From: CAIMUS01 sp046347625
Lineage (GTDB): Bacteria > Pseudomonadota > Gammaproteobacteria > Competibacterales > Competibacteraceae
DNA length: 64,000 nt
Direction: 5' to 3'
NCBI GenBank assembly: GCA_046347625.1
Contig: JAXMFU010000003.1
Location: 868,001-932,000 of the forward strand
The position numbers and the translations under genes were made by a program. Position 1 is the first letter of the stretch; each line of letters begins with the position of its first letter. Below are positions 32,516 through 42,627 of this stretch, one piece after another. The notes beneath the pieces were generated by a model. It worked only from the letters and a program-made list of their open reading frames with translations, did not search any database and had not been told where the DNA came from.

Positions 32516-33013
32516 TCAGCGATAGGGTGCGTCGGCGGCCCGGTCGGCGGCGATTTCAGCCTCGAACCGCGCGCCCATATCCAGCAGCTTTTGCTTGGTC
32601 ATGATGGCATCGCTGCGCCGCTCCATGCAGTAGTCGTTGAACCGGGTCAGGACGATGGAATCCACCGGGCAGGCTTCTTCACAATAGCCGCAGTAGATGC
32701 ACTTGAACAGGTCGATGTCGTAGCGAGTGGTGCGACGGGTACCATCCTCCCGCTCCTCGGAATCGATGGTAATCGCCAGCGCCGGGCAGACCGCTTCGCA
32801 CAACTTGCAGGCGATACAGCGTTCCTCGCCGTTGGGATAGCGACGCAGCGCATGCAACCCGCGAAAACGCGGCGATTTCGGCGCGCGCTCCTCGGGATAC
32901 TGCACGGTAAACTTTTTGGCGAACAGATACCGGCCGGTCAGCCGCAGGCCCAGCAGTAATTCCCACAGGGCAAAACTTTTAAGATAGTGTTGCAGGGATC
33001 GAATGGCCTTCAT
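32516..33013 (-). CDS. nuoI: NADH-quinone oxidoreductase subunit I
   Basis: The 165-residue peripheral subunit carries two ferredoxin-type [4Fe-4S] motifs, CIACKLCEAVCP and CIYCGYCEEACP, which hold clusters N6a and N6b leading electrons to NuoB. An N-terminal amphipathic region (LLLGLRLTGRYLFAKK) contacts the membrane arm. It lies 12 bp after nuoH. All eight cysteines are present. Confidence 0.97.
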   Translation of the reverse strand: MKAIRSLQHYLKSFALWELLLGLRLTGRYLFAKKFTVQYPEERAPKSPRFRGLHALRRYPNGEERCIACKLCEAVCPALAITIDSEEREDGTRRTTRYDIDLFKCIYCGYCEEACPVDSIVLTRFNDYCMERRSDAIMTKQKLLDMGARFEAEIAADRAADAPYR

Positions 33014-33025
33014 CGCTCTCTCCGC

Positions 33026-34033
33026 TTAAGCAAACCAGGGACCGACCCGGAACAGGATAGCCAGGCCCAGCACGACTATCCATACCAGCGTCACCGGAAT
33101 AAAAACCTTCCAGCCCAGGCGCATGATCTGATCGTAGCGGTAGCGTGGAAAAGTGGCGCGAAACCAGATAAAGAAAAATAAAAAAAGCGCCACTTTCAAG
33201 ACGAACCAGATAAGCCCCGGTTCGCCCAGGACCGGTATCCCTTCGAAGGGTGACAGCCAGCCGCCGAGAAACATGGTAGTCGCCAGCGCGGAAATCAGCG
33301 CCATATTGGCATATTCCGCCAGGAAGAAGACGGCGAAAGTCATACCGGAGTATTCCACATGGAAACCGGCGACGATTTCCGATTCGCCCTCCGCTACATC
33401 GAATGGCGCCCGGTTGGTTTCGGCCACCCCGGCGACAAAATACACCATGAACAAAGGCAGCAGAGGCAGCCAGAACCAGTGCAGAATGCCGCCCTGCTGC
33501 TTCAACACGATATCCTGAAGATTCAGGCTGCCGGCCGCCATCAACACGCCGACCAGGGCAAAGCCCATGGCGATTTCATAGGAGACGATCTGGGCCGCCG
33601 AACGCATCGCCCCCAGGAAGGAATACTTGGAGTTCGAGGCCCAACCGGAGATGATCACCCCATAGACCCCAAGGGAGGTCAGCGCCAGCAGGTACAGCAG
33701 ACCGGCGTCCAGATTGGCCAGCACCATGCCCTTTCCGAAAGGAATGACCGCCCAGGCGGCCAAGGCCGGTCCAATCGACAGAATCGGGGCCAGGATGAAT
33801 AAAAAGCGGTTGGCGCCTGAAGGAATGATGATTTCCTTCAGCATCAGTTTGACTGCGTCGGCAATCGGCTGCAACCAGCCTTTGGGGCCGACTCGGTTGG
33901 GACCCAGGCGCACCTGCATGTAGCCGATAAGTTTGCGTTCGGCATAGGTCAGATACGCCACGGCCAGCATCAACGGCGCTACGATAGCGACGATTTTGGC
34001 CAGAATCAGCGTCAGCGTCAGTATGGTTTCCAC
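33026..34033 (-). CDS. nuoH: NADH-quinone oxidoreductase subunit H
   Basis: The 335-residue membrane subunit forms part of the quinone site. Conserved features include YAERKLIGYMQVRLGPNRVGP near the start and ETNRAPFDVAEGESEIVAGFHVEYSG in the middle, with the conserved acidic loop. It follows a 408-bp repeat-containing gap after nuoG and is close to nuoI downstream. Confidence 0.97.
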   Translation of the reverse strand: METILTLTLILAKIVAIVAPLMLAVAYLTYAERKLIGYMQVRLGPNRVGPKGWLQPIADAVKLMLKEIIIPSGANRFLFILAPILSIGPALAAWAVIPFGKGMVLANLDAGLLYLLALTSLGVYGVIISGWASNSKYSFLGAMRSAAQIVSYEIAMGFALVGVLMAAGSLNLQDIVLKQQGGILHWFWLPLLPLFMVYFVAGVAETNRAPFDVAEGESEIVAGFHVEYSGMTFAVFFLAEYANMALISALATTMFLGGWLSPFEGIPVLGEPGLIWFVLKVALFLFFFIWFRATFPRYRYDQIMRLGWKVFIPVTLVWIVVLGLAILFRVGPWFA

Positions 34034-34441
34034 GTTCCTATCCCGGCGATTAACGGATAGCGTTATCGAATTATGCGCTCATCCTCTGTCTAAGCCGACA
34101 GCGGATAGCAGGACCCAACCTGTCGGCTTGCAGATGACAGGCGCTAGCGAACACGACCGGGCGGCGTCGGCCTCTAGAACCGGAACACCGGCCCGGTGTG
34201 CCCGTTTTTCCTCTTCTCCCCCATGTTGTTTGTCTGTTACGGACGGCTTTTATTATTCTGTGTCGGCCGCTTCCCGGCCCGGCGCCATGCCTAACCGGTC
34301 ATGCATTTTCAGGAAAATACCCCCTCGGCGATGAAACTCGGCCTCCCATGTCGGGTTACGACGCGCCTGCAACCTCTCTGCTATTGGCTGACTGGGCGGC
34401 AGGCGCGTCTAACCCGACCTACGGGAAGTTTCACGGTAAGT
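34034..34441. repeat. Palindromic repeat between nuoG and nuoH
   Basis: The gap has no gene. Its nuoG-proximal third is one member of the dispersed repeat: a lead-in with CCTCGGCGATGAAACTCGGC, then a hairpin from GTCGGGTTACGACGCGCC (34350) to GGCGCGTCTAACCCGACCTAC (34422), then GGGAAGTTTCACGGTAA. It is nearly identical, in inverted orientation, to the copy at 31539-31651. The remaining ~270 bp show nothing recognisable; any internal promoter for nuoH-N would have to be here. Confidence 0.85.
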
Positions 34442-36814
34442 TCACGCCGCCCCGAGTTCCACCGGCCCGATGCTGGGCCCCAGAGCGGCGGTGGCCGGCA
34501 GTCCGGACGGTACCCAGACGCAGCCATCCGGTATGGCTTCATCCACCACCAGCGGCAGGACGACTTCGGCCCCATTCTGTTTAACCATTGCCCGCTCGGC
34601 ACCCGTCAGCCCCATCCGGGCGGCGAGCGCGGGATTGATGACAATGGTGGCCGCCTGCCGCGCCCAGGGGGTCTGCTGCAAGGCATGGGCCCGCCGCACC
34701 AGGGCATCGGTGGCATACATCGGCAGCTCGGCCACCCGCCATAGCGTGACGGAATCGAGCTCGCTCAGACGGGCAGCGGCGTTCTCGACTAGATTGGCCG
34801 GCTCGATCTGTTCGCAGGCGTTGAGCACTTCCTCCAAAATTTCCTGCGAATCCATATAGTCGAATCCCGGCAGGTTCAAGGCATTGCCCAACACCCGCAG
34901 CACTTTCCAGGCCGGACGGGCTTCACCGGGCGGTTTGACAGCTCCCTGGAAACTCTGGCAGCGCCCCTCGGCATTGATAAAACTGCCGGAGGTTTCTGCA
35001 AAAGTTGCGGTCGGCAGCAGAACCGTCGAGTAGGCTTTGGCACTGCTGCCGGCATAGGGCGTCAAGTTCAGCACGAATTCGGCCTGTTTGACGGCCGCCG
35101 ACGCTGTACCCGAGTCCCAGCAATCCAGTTCCGGCTCCAGTCCCAGCAGAATATACGCCTTACGGGGCGCTTCCAGCATGGTCCGGGCATTCAGACCGCT
35201 ACGGGGAACCGACTTGCCGCCGACCGTACGATGCGGTAATACGCCGGCCAGCCAGCCACCAACGGCGTTGGCGCCTTCCGGCAGATAGCCCAATGCGGAG
35301 TTGCTCAGCCGGGCGATAAAGCCGGCCAGCGCCCGTAACTGGGCAAAGGCCGGGTGCGCTACGGCGAGATTTCCCAACAGGACGACGGAAAGATCGTTGT
35401 TCGCCAGATTCTCCGCCATCTGCCGATTGACGTCGATAATCTGTACCCGCTCGAGCAGAGCCGCCAGATTGTGCGGCGGCGGTTCCTGCTTGGCTTCGGC
35501 CAGCGCTTTGGCTACGCCGGCCAGCGCCAGGACCATGCCGGCCGGGTCGGCCACCACCTTGGCGGCCACTGGGAAGCGAAAGTCGAAATCGCGCGGATTG
35601 ATCGCCATCAGCGTGGCACCGGCCTTGCCGGCCTTGCGCAGCCGATGCGCCGCCAGCGGCTGGTCGGCGCGGATATCGCTGCCGACCAGCAGCACCGCAC
35701 CCATATTCTGCAATTCCGCCAGCGGCATCCCCAGCCAGGGGTATACCGGCGCGCTCTCCTGGTCGCTGAAATCGCCCTGCCGCAGCCGGTGGTCGATATT
35801 GGCAATGCCCAGACCGCGGGCCAGCTTCTGTAGCAGATACAGTTCTTCCACCGTGGCGCCGGGCGAAGCTAAAACGCCGACCGCATCGGCACCCTGCGTG
35901 TCGATAATGGCCCGCAGTCGCTTGGCGGCTTCGGCCAGAGCGTCGTTCCACTCGACCGGCCGACCCTCGACCAAGGGTTGCAGCGCCCGGTCCTCGCTGT
36001 AGATGCCTTCGTAACTGAAGCGATCGCGATCCGCGAGCCAGACTTCGTTCACATCTTCGTTTTCGCGCGGCACCACCCGCATCAACCGGCCACGCTGGAC
36101 ATGCAGATACAGGTTGGAACCGACCGCATCGTGCGGCGAGACGCTGGGATGCTGGACATATTCCCAGGAACGGCCCCGATGGCGGGACGGCTTGGCGGTG
36201 AGGGCGCCCACCGGACAGAGATCGATCACATTGCCGGACAGCTCGGAACTCAGGCTTTTTTCGATATAAGTGCCGATTTCCAGATGTTCGCCACGCCCGG
36301 TTCCGCCCAGCTCGCGCACATTGGCGATTTCCTCGCCGAAGCGGACACAGCGGGTACAGTGGATACAGCGGGTCATTTCGGTACTCACCAGCGGCCCGAT
36401 ATCCTTGTCCTTGACCACCCGCTTGCGTTCCTGATAGCGCGAGACCGCGTTGCCATAGCCGACGGCGAGATCCTGTAACTCGCATTCGCCGCCCTGGTCG
36501 CAGATGGGGCAATCCAGGGGATGATTGATCAGCAGAAATTCCATCGTCCCTTTCTGGGCGGAAATCGCCCGGGGCGAAGCGGTGTGGACTTTCATCCCCT
36601 CCATGACCGGCGTGGCGCAGGCCGGCACCGGCTTGGGCGAGCGCTCCACCTCGACCAGACACATCCGGCAGTTGGCCGCGATCGAGAGCTTTTTGTGGTA
36701 ACAGAAACGCGGAATGTCGATTCCCGCGGCATCGGTCACCTCGATCAGCATCGCGCCTTTACGGGCCTCCAACACCTGGCCGTCAACTTCGATTTTGACT
36801 ACTTCCTCGCTCAT
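34442..36814 (-). CDS. nuoG: NADH-quinone oxidoreductase subunit G
   Basis: The 790-residue subunit starts with a [2Fe-2S] ferredoxin domain (PRFCYHKK, ANCRMCLVEV, PACATPV), then a [4Fe-4S] site CPICDQGGECELQD, then a further [4Fe-4S] region TRCIHCTRCVRF...VIDLCPVGALT, and a molybdopterin-oxidoreductase-like C-terminal body that has lost its cofactor. It carries electrons within the hydrophilic arm of complex I. It lies 47 bp after nuoF. The stop codon sits at the edge of the repeat element. Confidence 0.95.
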   Translation of the reverse strand: MSEEVVKIEVDGQVLEARKGAMLIEVTDAAGIDIPRFCYHKKLSIAANCRMCLVEVERSPKPVPACATPVMEGMKVHTASPRAISAQKGTMEFLLINHPLDCPICDQGGECELQDLAVGYGNAVSRYQERKRVVKDKDIGPLVSTEMTRCIHCTRCVRFGEEIANVRELGGTGRGEHLEIGTYIEKSLSSELSGNVIDLCPVGALTAKPSRHRGRSWEYVQHPSVSPHDAVGSNLYLHVQRGRLMRVVPRENEDVNEVWLADRDRFSYEGIYSEDRALQPLVEGRPVEWNDALAEAAKRLRAIIDTQGADAVGVLASPGATVEELYLLQKLARGLGIANIDHRLRQGDFSDQESAPVYPWLGMPLAELQNMGAVLLVGSDIRADQPLAAHRLRKAGKAGATLMAINPRDFDFRFPVAAKVVADPAGMVLALAGVAKALAEAKQEPPPHNLAALLERVQIIDVNRQMAENLANNDLSVVLLGNLAVAHPAFAQLRALAGFIARLSNSALGYLPEGANAVGGWLAGVLPHRTVGGKSVPRSGLNARTMLEAPRKAYILLGLEPELDCWDSGTASAAVKQAEFVLNLTPYAGSSAKAYSTVLLPTATFAETSGSFINAEGRCQSFQGAVKPPGEARPAWKVLRVLGNALNLPGFDYMDSQEILEEVLNACEQIEPANLVENAAARLSELDSVTLWRVAELPMYATDALVRRAHALQQTPWARQAATIVINPALAARMGLTGAERAMVKQNGAEVVLPLVVDEAIPDGCVWVPSGLPATAALGPSIGPVELGAA

Positions 36815-36861
36815 GGCTTACTCGATGGTTGAATGAAGCAGCGAATCCCGCAAAGACCGGC

Positions 36862-38145
36862 TCAGGCCGCCTGGGCCATGACCATACTGCGCTTATGTTC
36901 GACGTAATAGGCGAATTCCGGGCGGAAATGCTTGATGAAGCTGCGCACCGGCATCGCCGCCGCGTCACCCAGGGCGCAGATGGTATGCCCCTCGATCTTG
37001 CCGGCCACATCGTCGAGCTTGTCGAGATCCTCGGGTCGCCCCTGGCCGTTGACGATTCGGGTCAGCATTCGGTACAGCCAGCCGGTGCCTTCCCGGCAGG
37101 GGGTACACTGGCCGCAGGATTCGGAATAGTAGAAGCGGGAGATGCGTTGCAGCGCGCGCACCATATCGGTGGTCTCGTCCATCACGATTACCGCACCGGA
37201 CCCCAGCATGGAACCGGCCTTGGCGATGGAATCGTAATCCATGTTGAGTTTCAGCATGATCTCGCCCGGCAGCACCGGTACCGAGGAACCCCCGGGGATG
37301 ACCGCCTTCAGCCGGCGTCCGCCGAGAACGCCGCCGGCCATGGCCAGCAGCTCGGTGAACGGAATTCCCATGTTCACCTCGAAATTGCCGGGCTGGTTGA
37401 CATGGCCGGAGACAGAAAAGATCTTGGTGCCGCCGGCATTGGGAATCCCCAGTTTGGCGAACCATTCGCCGCCGTTACGAACGATCGACGGCACCGATGC
37501 CAGGGTCTCGGTATTGTTGATTGTCGTAGGCCGACCGTACAGACCGTAATTGGCCGGAAAGGGCGGCTTGAAGCGGGGTTGTCCTTTCTTCCCTTCCAGC
37601 GATTCCAGCAGGGCGGTTTCCTCGCCGCAAATATAGGCGCCGGCCCCCAGACTGGCATAGAGATCGAAGTCGATCCCGGAACCCTGGATATTTTTACCCA
37701 GCAGACCGGCAGTATAGGCTTCCTGGATGGCCTGTTCGAAGCGCTTGAACGGTTCGTCCAGCCACTCGCCGCGCAGATAGTTGTAGCCCACGGTGGCGCC
37801 GATAGCGAAACCGGCGATGGCCATACCCTCGACCACGGCATGGGGATTGAAGCGCAGAATATCGCGATCTTTACAGGTGCCGGGTTCCGACTCGTCCGAA
37901 TTGCAGACGATATATTTCTGGCCGGGGGCCTTGCGCGGCATAAAGCTCCACTTCAGACCGGTGGGAAAACCGGCGCCACCCCGCCCCCGCAGGCCGGAGA
38001 TCTTGACCTCGTCGATCACCTGTTCGGCATTGAGTTCACCGGCCAGGATGCGCTTCCAGGCGTCGTAGCCGCCGAATTTCAGATAGGTCTCCAGGGACCA
38101 GGGAGTGGCCTCACCGAGGGTGCGATAGCAGACGTCGTTGGCCAT
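36862..38145 (-). CDS. nuoF: NADH-quinone oxidoreductase subunit F
   Basis: The 427-residue subunit oxidises NADH. Visible are the nucleotide/FMN-binding GLRGRGGAGFPTGLKW, the FMN contact CNSDESEPGTCKDRDI, and the [4Fe-4S] motif ESCGQCTPCREGTGW with a later cysteine in HTICALGDAAA. It is 4 bp after nuoE. Length is typical. Confidence 0.97.
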   Translation of the reverse strand: MANDVCYRTLGEATPWSLETYLKFGGYDAWKRILAGELNAEQVIDEVKISGLRGRGGAGFPTGLKWSFMPRKAPGQKYIVCNSDESEPGTCKDRDILRFNPHAVVEGMAIAGFAIGATVGYNYLRGEWLDEPFKRFEQAIQEAYTAGLLGKNIQGSGIDFDLYASLGAGAYICGEETALLESLEGKKGQPRFKPPFPANYGLYGRPTTINNTETLASVPSIVRNGGEWFAKLGIPNAGGTKIFSVSGHVNQPGNFEVNMGIPFTELLAMAGGVLGGRRLKAVIPGGSSVPVLPGEIMLKLNMDYDSIAKAGSMLGSGAVIVMDETTDMVRALQRISRFYYSESCGQCTPCREGTGWLYRMLTRIVNGQGRPEDLDKLDDVAGKIEGHTICALGDAAAMPVRSFIKHFRPEFAYYVEHKRSMVMAQAA

Positions 38146-38149
38146 CGAT

Positions 38150-38662
38150 TTACTCCAGGCTGTCCAGAATCCGATCCACCTTTTCCGGGGTCAGATTCTC
38201 GTAATACACATGATCGATCTGCAGCATCGGTGCCGCGGCGCAGGCCGCCAGACATTCTTCTTCCCGCTTCAGATAGAATTTACCGTCCGGGGTACTCTCG
38301 CCGACCTTGATCCCCAATTTTTTCTCGATATGAGCGAGAATCTGGTCGCCCCCCCGCAGCAGGCAGGAAATATTGTTACAGACCGAGATGCTGTGGCGCC
38401 CGACCGGTTTCAACTCGAACATCGAATAGAACGTCGCCACCTCGTAGACCGCGATGGCCGGCAGTTGCAGATAGTCCGCTACGGCATCCAGCAGGTCGGT
38501 GGTGAGATAACCGCCGTTCTCGTGCTGAACCTCCCGCAGCGCGGCCAGCACCGCCGAGCGGTTGCGGTCCGGCGGATATTTGGCGAGCCATGTATCGATC
38601 TCGGCACGGGCATGCTCGGACAGCCGCGCGGCTTTGTTCTCGCTCATTAACGCGCTCATCAA
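38150..38662 (-). CDS. nuoE: NADH-quinone oxidoreductase subunit E
   Basis: The 170-residue thioredoxin-fold subunit holds the [2Fe-2S] cluster N1a using VCNNISCLL and ECLAACAAAP cysteines. Its start overlaps the nuoD stop by 4 nt. Two alternative ATG codons near the start (MMSAL, MSENK) leave the exact N-terminus uncertain by up to six residues. Confidence 0.95.
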   Translation of the reverse strand: MMSALMSENKAARLSEHARAEIDTWLAKYPPDRNRSAVLAALREVQHENGGYLTTDLLDAVADYLQLPAIAVYEVATFYSMFELKPVGRHSISVCNNISCLLRGGDQILAHIEKKLGIKVGESTPDGKFYLKREEECLAACAAAPMLQIDHVYYENLTPEKVDRILDSLE

Positions 38663-39912
38663 CGATCGACCTCTCCAAAGACGATATCGATAGTACCGAT
38701 AATGGTCACCACATCCGCCAGCATATGCCCCTGGGCCATTTCGCCCAGCGAGGACAGGTGATAAAAGGCCGGCGGCCGAATCTTGACACGATAGGGCTTG
38801 TTGGCGCCGTCGGAGACGATATAGCAGCCGAATTCCCCTTTAGGGCCTTCGACGGCGGCGTAGGCTTCCCCTTCCGGCACGCAATAGCCTTCGGTAACCA
38901 GTTTGAAATGATGGATCAGGGCTTCCATGTCCTCTTTCATCTCCTCCCGGCTGGGCGGCGTGATCTTATAGTCATCCAGCATCACCGGACCGGGATGGGC
39001 TTTTAACCATTTGACGCACTGGCGGATGATCCGGGCCGATTCCCGCATTTCCTCGATCCGTACCAGATAGCGGTCGTAGGAGTCGCCGTTGACGCCGACC
39101 GGAATATCGAACTCCAGTTGGTCGTAAACTTCATAGGGCTGTTTCTTGCGCAAATCCCAGGCAATGCCTGAACCCCGCAGCATCGGTCCGACGAAACCCA
39201 GTTGCAGGGCGCGCTCGGGCGTGACCACGCCGATTCCGACGTTGCGCTGCTTCCAGATGCGGTTATCGGTCAGCAGCGTTTCGTACTCGTCGACCCGGGC
39301 CGGAAACTGAGTGGCGAAATCTTCGATAAAATCGAGCATCGAGCCCTGCCGGTTGGCATTGATTTCGTCCACCTCTTTCCGGCGGCGATAGGGCGAGGGC
39401 TGATATTGCGGCATTTTGTCCGGTACATCCCGATAGACCCCACCCGGACGGTAATAGGCGGGATGAAACCGCGCGCCGGAAACCCCTTCATAGCAATCGA
39501 TCAGGTATTCGCGCTCGCGGAAGCAATACAGGAATACCGTCATCGCGCCGAGGTCCAGCGCCTGGGCCGCCAGCCACATCAGATGATTGAGAATCCGGGT
39601 CATCTCATCGAACATGACTCGGATATATTGGGCACGGAGGGGCGGCTGGATCCCCAGCAGTTTTTCGATGGCCAGAACATAGCCGTGCTCGTTAGTAAGC
39701 TGCGACATATAGTCCAGCCGGTCCATATAGCCGATGCTCTGATTGTAGGGCTTGCTTTCGGCCAATTTTTCGGTGGCACGGTGCAGCAGACCGATATGCG
39801 GATCGGCGCGTTGCACCACTTCGCCGTCCAGTTCCAGCACCAATCGCAGCACGCCGTGGGCGGAAGGATGCTGGGGACCGAAGTTTAAGGTGTAATTACG
39901 AATTTCGGGCAT
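38659..39912 (-). CDS. nuoD: NADH-quinone oxidoreductase subunit D
   Basis: The 417-residue, 49-kDa-type subunit starts MPEIRNYTLNFGPQHPSAHG, whose histidine loop lines the quinone pocket, and has DPHIGLLHRATEKL and the closing DIVFGEVDR. It is separate from nuoC, unlike the fused nuoCD of E. coli and relatives, which fits the alpha/beta-like organisation found in some gammaproteobacteria. It shares the boundary base with nuoC. Confidence 0.97.
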   Translation of the reverse strand: MPEIRNYTLNFGPQHPSAHGVLRLVLELDGEVVQRADPHIGLLHRATEKLAESKPYNQSIGYMDRLDYMSQLTNEHGYVLAIEKLLGIQPPLRAQYIRVMFDEMTRILNHLMWLAAQALDLGAMTVFLYCFREREYLIDCYEGVSGARFHPAYYRPGGVYRDVPDKMPQYQPSPYRRRKEVDEINANRQGSMLDFIEDFATQFPARVDEYETLLTDNRIWKQRNVGIGVVTPERALQLGFVGPMLRGSGIAWDLRKKQPYEVYDQLEFDIPVGVNGDSYDRYLVRIEEMRESARIIRQCVKWLKAHPGPVMLDDYKITPPSREEMKEDMEALIHHFKLVTEGYCVPEGEAYAAVEGPKGEFGCYIVSDGANKPYRVKIRPPAFYHLSSLGEMAQGHMLADVVTIIGTIDIVFGEVDR

Positions 39913-40637
39913 TAGTGGGACTCTACTTTAGCGGGGCCGGCCGGCTGTGGGTTGAGCGTATAGCGGTGGTCCTTACGGATCACCCTGGGCTCCAGCACCC
40001 GGGCTTCGATAGTGACCGGCTCATAAACGATCCGTCCCCGTTCGGGGTCATAGCGCATTTCCACCGTGCCGATGAGCGGGAAATCCTTGCGGAAGGGGTG
40101 GCCGATAAAACCGTAGTCGGTCAGAATCCGCCGCAGGTCCGGATGTCCGGCGAAGGCGATGCCGAACAGGTCGAAGGCTTCACGCTCGCCCCAGTTGGCG
40201 ACGGGCCAGATATCGACCACCGAATCGATCATCGGCAGTTCGTCGTCGGGCGCGAAGACCCGCACCCGCAGGCGCAGATTGCAGGACACGGACAGCAGAT
40301 GGTAGACCGCGGCAAAACGACCCCGGCCCCGGGGCTCCGTCGCGGCTTTCTTGACGGCCAGCGCCGAGCGACCCACGGCCCGTTCCGCCACCCCCCGGCT
40401 GAAGCCGGTCTCACTGGTCGACCATTCGTCGACGCCGTACAGCGAATAATCGACCCCGCAGACATCGATCAACTGCTCGAAATGGAATTCGTCGCGCAGC
40501 GCCAGAAAGGTCTCGTGCGCCTGGTCGGCCTTGACTTCGATAGTAACCTCGTAGCGCTCCAGTTTGCTATCCAGCAGCGCATCGGTGAAACGGGCCTGCA
40601 GGCTCTCCAGCAGGCTGGGCAGGACATCATCGGCCAT
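39912..40637 (-). CDS. nuoC: NADH-quinone oxidoreductase subunit C
   Basis: The 241-residue, 30-kDa-type subunit has CGVDYS, then VYHLLSVSCNLRLRVRVF and the signature WGEREAFDLFGIAFAGHPDLRRILTDYGFIGHPFRKDFP. An insert around residues 85-105 (GRSALAVKKAATEPRGRGR) is longer than in many homologues but keeps the frame. It lies 11 bp after nuoB. Confidence 0.97.
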   Translation of the reverse strand: MADDVLPSLLESLQARFTDALLDSKLERYEVTIEVKADQAHETFLALRDEFHFEQLIDVCGVDYSLYGVDEWSTSETGFSRGVAERAVGRSALAVKKAATEPRGRGRFAAVYHLLSVSCNLRLRVRVFAPDDELPMIDSVVDIWPVANWGEREAFDLFGIAFAGHPDLRRILTDYGFIGHPFRKDFPLIGTVEMRYDPERGRIVYEPVTIEARVLEPRVIRKDHRYTLNPQPAGPAKVESH

Positions 40638-40648
40638 GGGGGTTCTCT

Positions 40649-41115
<467 letters not shown>

Positions 41116-41125
<10 letters not shown>

Positions 41126-41472
41126 TCCAAGGCACCTTTCTTCCACTCATAGATGAAACCGATGACCAGAATAGCGAGGAAGATGGCCATCGCCCCGAAA
41201 CCCAGCAGGCCGATCTTGTCAAGGACGACCGCCCATGGAACCAGGAACGCGATTTCCAGATCGAACAGGATGAACAGGATGGCGACCAGGAAGTAACGGA
41301 CGTCGAACTGCATCCGCGCATCCTCGAACGCCTCGAAGCCGCACTCGTAGGGAGAGAGTTTTTCACTGTCAGGCCGGCGGGGACCCAGCAGGAAACCGAT
41401 CAGGATCGGGCCCGCTCCGACCAGGATGCCGACAATGAGGAAAATCAGGACAGGGAGGTAGTTTTCCAACAT
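41116..41472 (-). CDS. nuoA: NADH-quinone oxidoreductase subunit A
   Basis: The 118-residue, three-span protein includes the conserved loop SPYECGFEAFEDARMQFDVRYF, which contacts the quinone site, and FILFDLEIAFLVPWAV. It is the first gene of the nuoA-N operon, so the main promoter should lie in 41473-41640. I could not assign it with confidence. Confidence 0.97.
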
Positions 41473-41794
41473 CGGACGCCGTGCCTTATGTCTAAAGCAG
41501 AAGAAATAAGAGGTTTTTTGGTGTTAAAAGTTCCCTGGCAGGAAGCCGGCAAAGCGAGAGGAGTTTAGGGCATTGCACCCTTTTGCGTCAACGGCGGATG
41601 CTGGTCTGAGGGCAATTATATAAGGAGATAGCGTTGCCCGTTCCTGGGAGCGCCGGCATCCTCACCGGCAAACCGATGGTACAGAGCGTAGGTCGGGTTA
41701 GGCGCGCCGGTCACCGAACCGTGGGAAATAGTACGAACGATCGGGCGCGCCGTAACCCGACAGCGGACTGGCACCAACCGGCCTTGCCCTACGC
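41473..41794. repeat. nuoA upstream region with palindromic repeat
   Basis: This 322-bp gap upstream of nuoA holds one member of the dispersed repeat at 41688-41761 (GTAGGTCGGGTTAGGCGCGCC to GGGCGCGCCGTAACCCGAC). On the plus strand TATAAGGAGATAGCG at ~41609-41633 resembles a ribosome-binding site before a TTG, but the ensuing frame simply translates the repeat. No tRNA is visible. The nuo promoter presumably lies in the nuoA-proximal 100 bp. Confidence 0.7.
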
Positions 41795-42187
41795 TGGCCG
41801 GCGCCGCCGGATTTTCAAGATGCGGCGGATGCGAAACGAAAGATGCGCCAATGGGTGGGCAATAAGCCAAGATTTCATCCTCATGCAGTCCAATACGATT
41901 TCGAGGCTTGGCTGCTGCCTTACTGGCCCACCATCCAGCTTTTAGCAGGCCACAATCGGGCGGCACCAACGGGCAAACCTGAAACCATTAATCATAATAA
42001 TCCGCCGGCACATCGGTTAAAAGAGATTTTTGAAATCGGTAAGTGCCGGGACAGCTATATAAAACCGCGTGATGCGAGGCGTATTTTACGCGATAACGGT
42101 TTAGCTGTGGCTGTCGATCGATGTGCTGAATTGAAAGCCTTGGTAAACACTATTTTCTCAGGATGTAGTGGAGTGGCCATCCCCTGA
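41795..42187 (+). pseudogene. DUF4276-family gene, 3' fragment
   Basis: The open segment reads PPDFQDAADAKRKMRQWVG, then PRFHPHAVQYDFEAWLLPYW, and ends with HRLKEIFEIGKCRDSYIKPRDARRILR and ELKALVNTIF, which matches the C-terminal half of DUF4276 proteins. The usual first ~100 residues are missing; in their place is a dispersed palindromic repeat ending at 41761. DUF4276 genes often neighbour AAA-type ATPases in defence-like pairs, none of which remains here. It is most likely a remnant. Confidence 0.65.
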
Positions 42188-42375
42188 TGGCTTCTGTTCT
42201 ACTCGGCTGCCCTGACAGTTTTGTGATGCCGGTTTATTTCAAAGGTGCTGCAGAACGACCATGATCATCATTTCGGCCAGCAGAAACCTCAATTAAGCTA
42301 TGCAAGCTCCGCTGTATTCCATCTCGCGTAGGGTGGAATAGGCCGCCAGTCCGTATTCCGCCGAATGATTTCGGC

Positions 42376-42627
42376 TCACCCATTCCTGCTCCCAAGCCCC
42401 CGACGTTCCTCGTGCGCCGCTTCAACTTCGGCGGCAATCTCGTCGTCGCTCATCGGTTCGGCGCCGGATGCTTCCAGTGCCGGCACCATCGCCAGCAATC
42501 GGTCCAACGCCGCGCGCTTTTTGGACTTCGTGGCCAGGAGCTCTACGAAGTCTTCGACCTCCGCCACCTGCTGCGGTGAAAGCATCCTGATTTTCGAGAT
42601 CAGGTTTTGTTCGACAGTCGCATTCAT
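42376..42627 (-). CDS. Antitoxin-like small protein, solitary
   Basis: The 83-residue protein (MNATVEQNLISKIRMLSPQQ...) has the LSPQQVAEVEDFVELLATKS pattern of small antitoxins of the DUF2281-like/VapB-like type and a charged C-terminus with MSDDEIAAEVEAAHEERRG that could bind a toxin. AGGAAAA precedes the ATG at 42627. No intact PIN or RelE toxin follows: the downstream 180 bp contain no clear gene. Orphan antitoxin is the most economical view. Confidence 0.6.
   Translation of the reverse strand: MNATVEQNLISKIRMLSPQQVAEVEDFVELLATKSKKRAALDRLLAMVPALEASGAEPMSDDEIAAEVEAAHEERRGLGSRNG

Noticed and set aside
41473..41640. tRNA gene upstream of nuoA, as found in some gammaproteobacteria.
   Set aside because: No cloverleaf or TTCRA-type T-loop could be seen on either strand.
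41634..41945. A TTG-initiated frame with a good ribosome-binding site (AAGGAGATAGCG).
   Set aside because: It mainly translates the palindromic repeat and is out of frame with the DUF4276 fragment.
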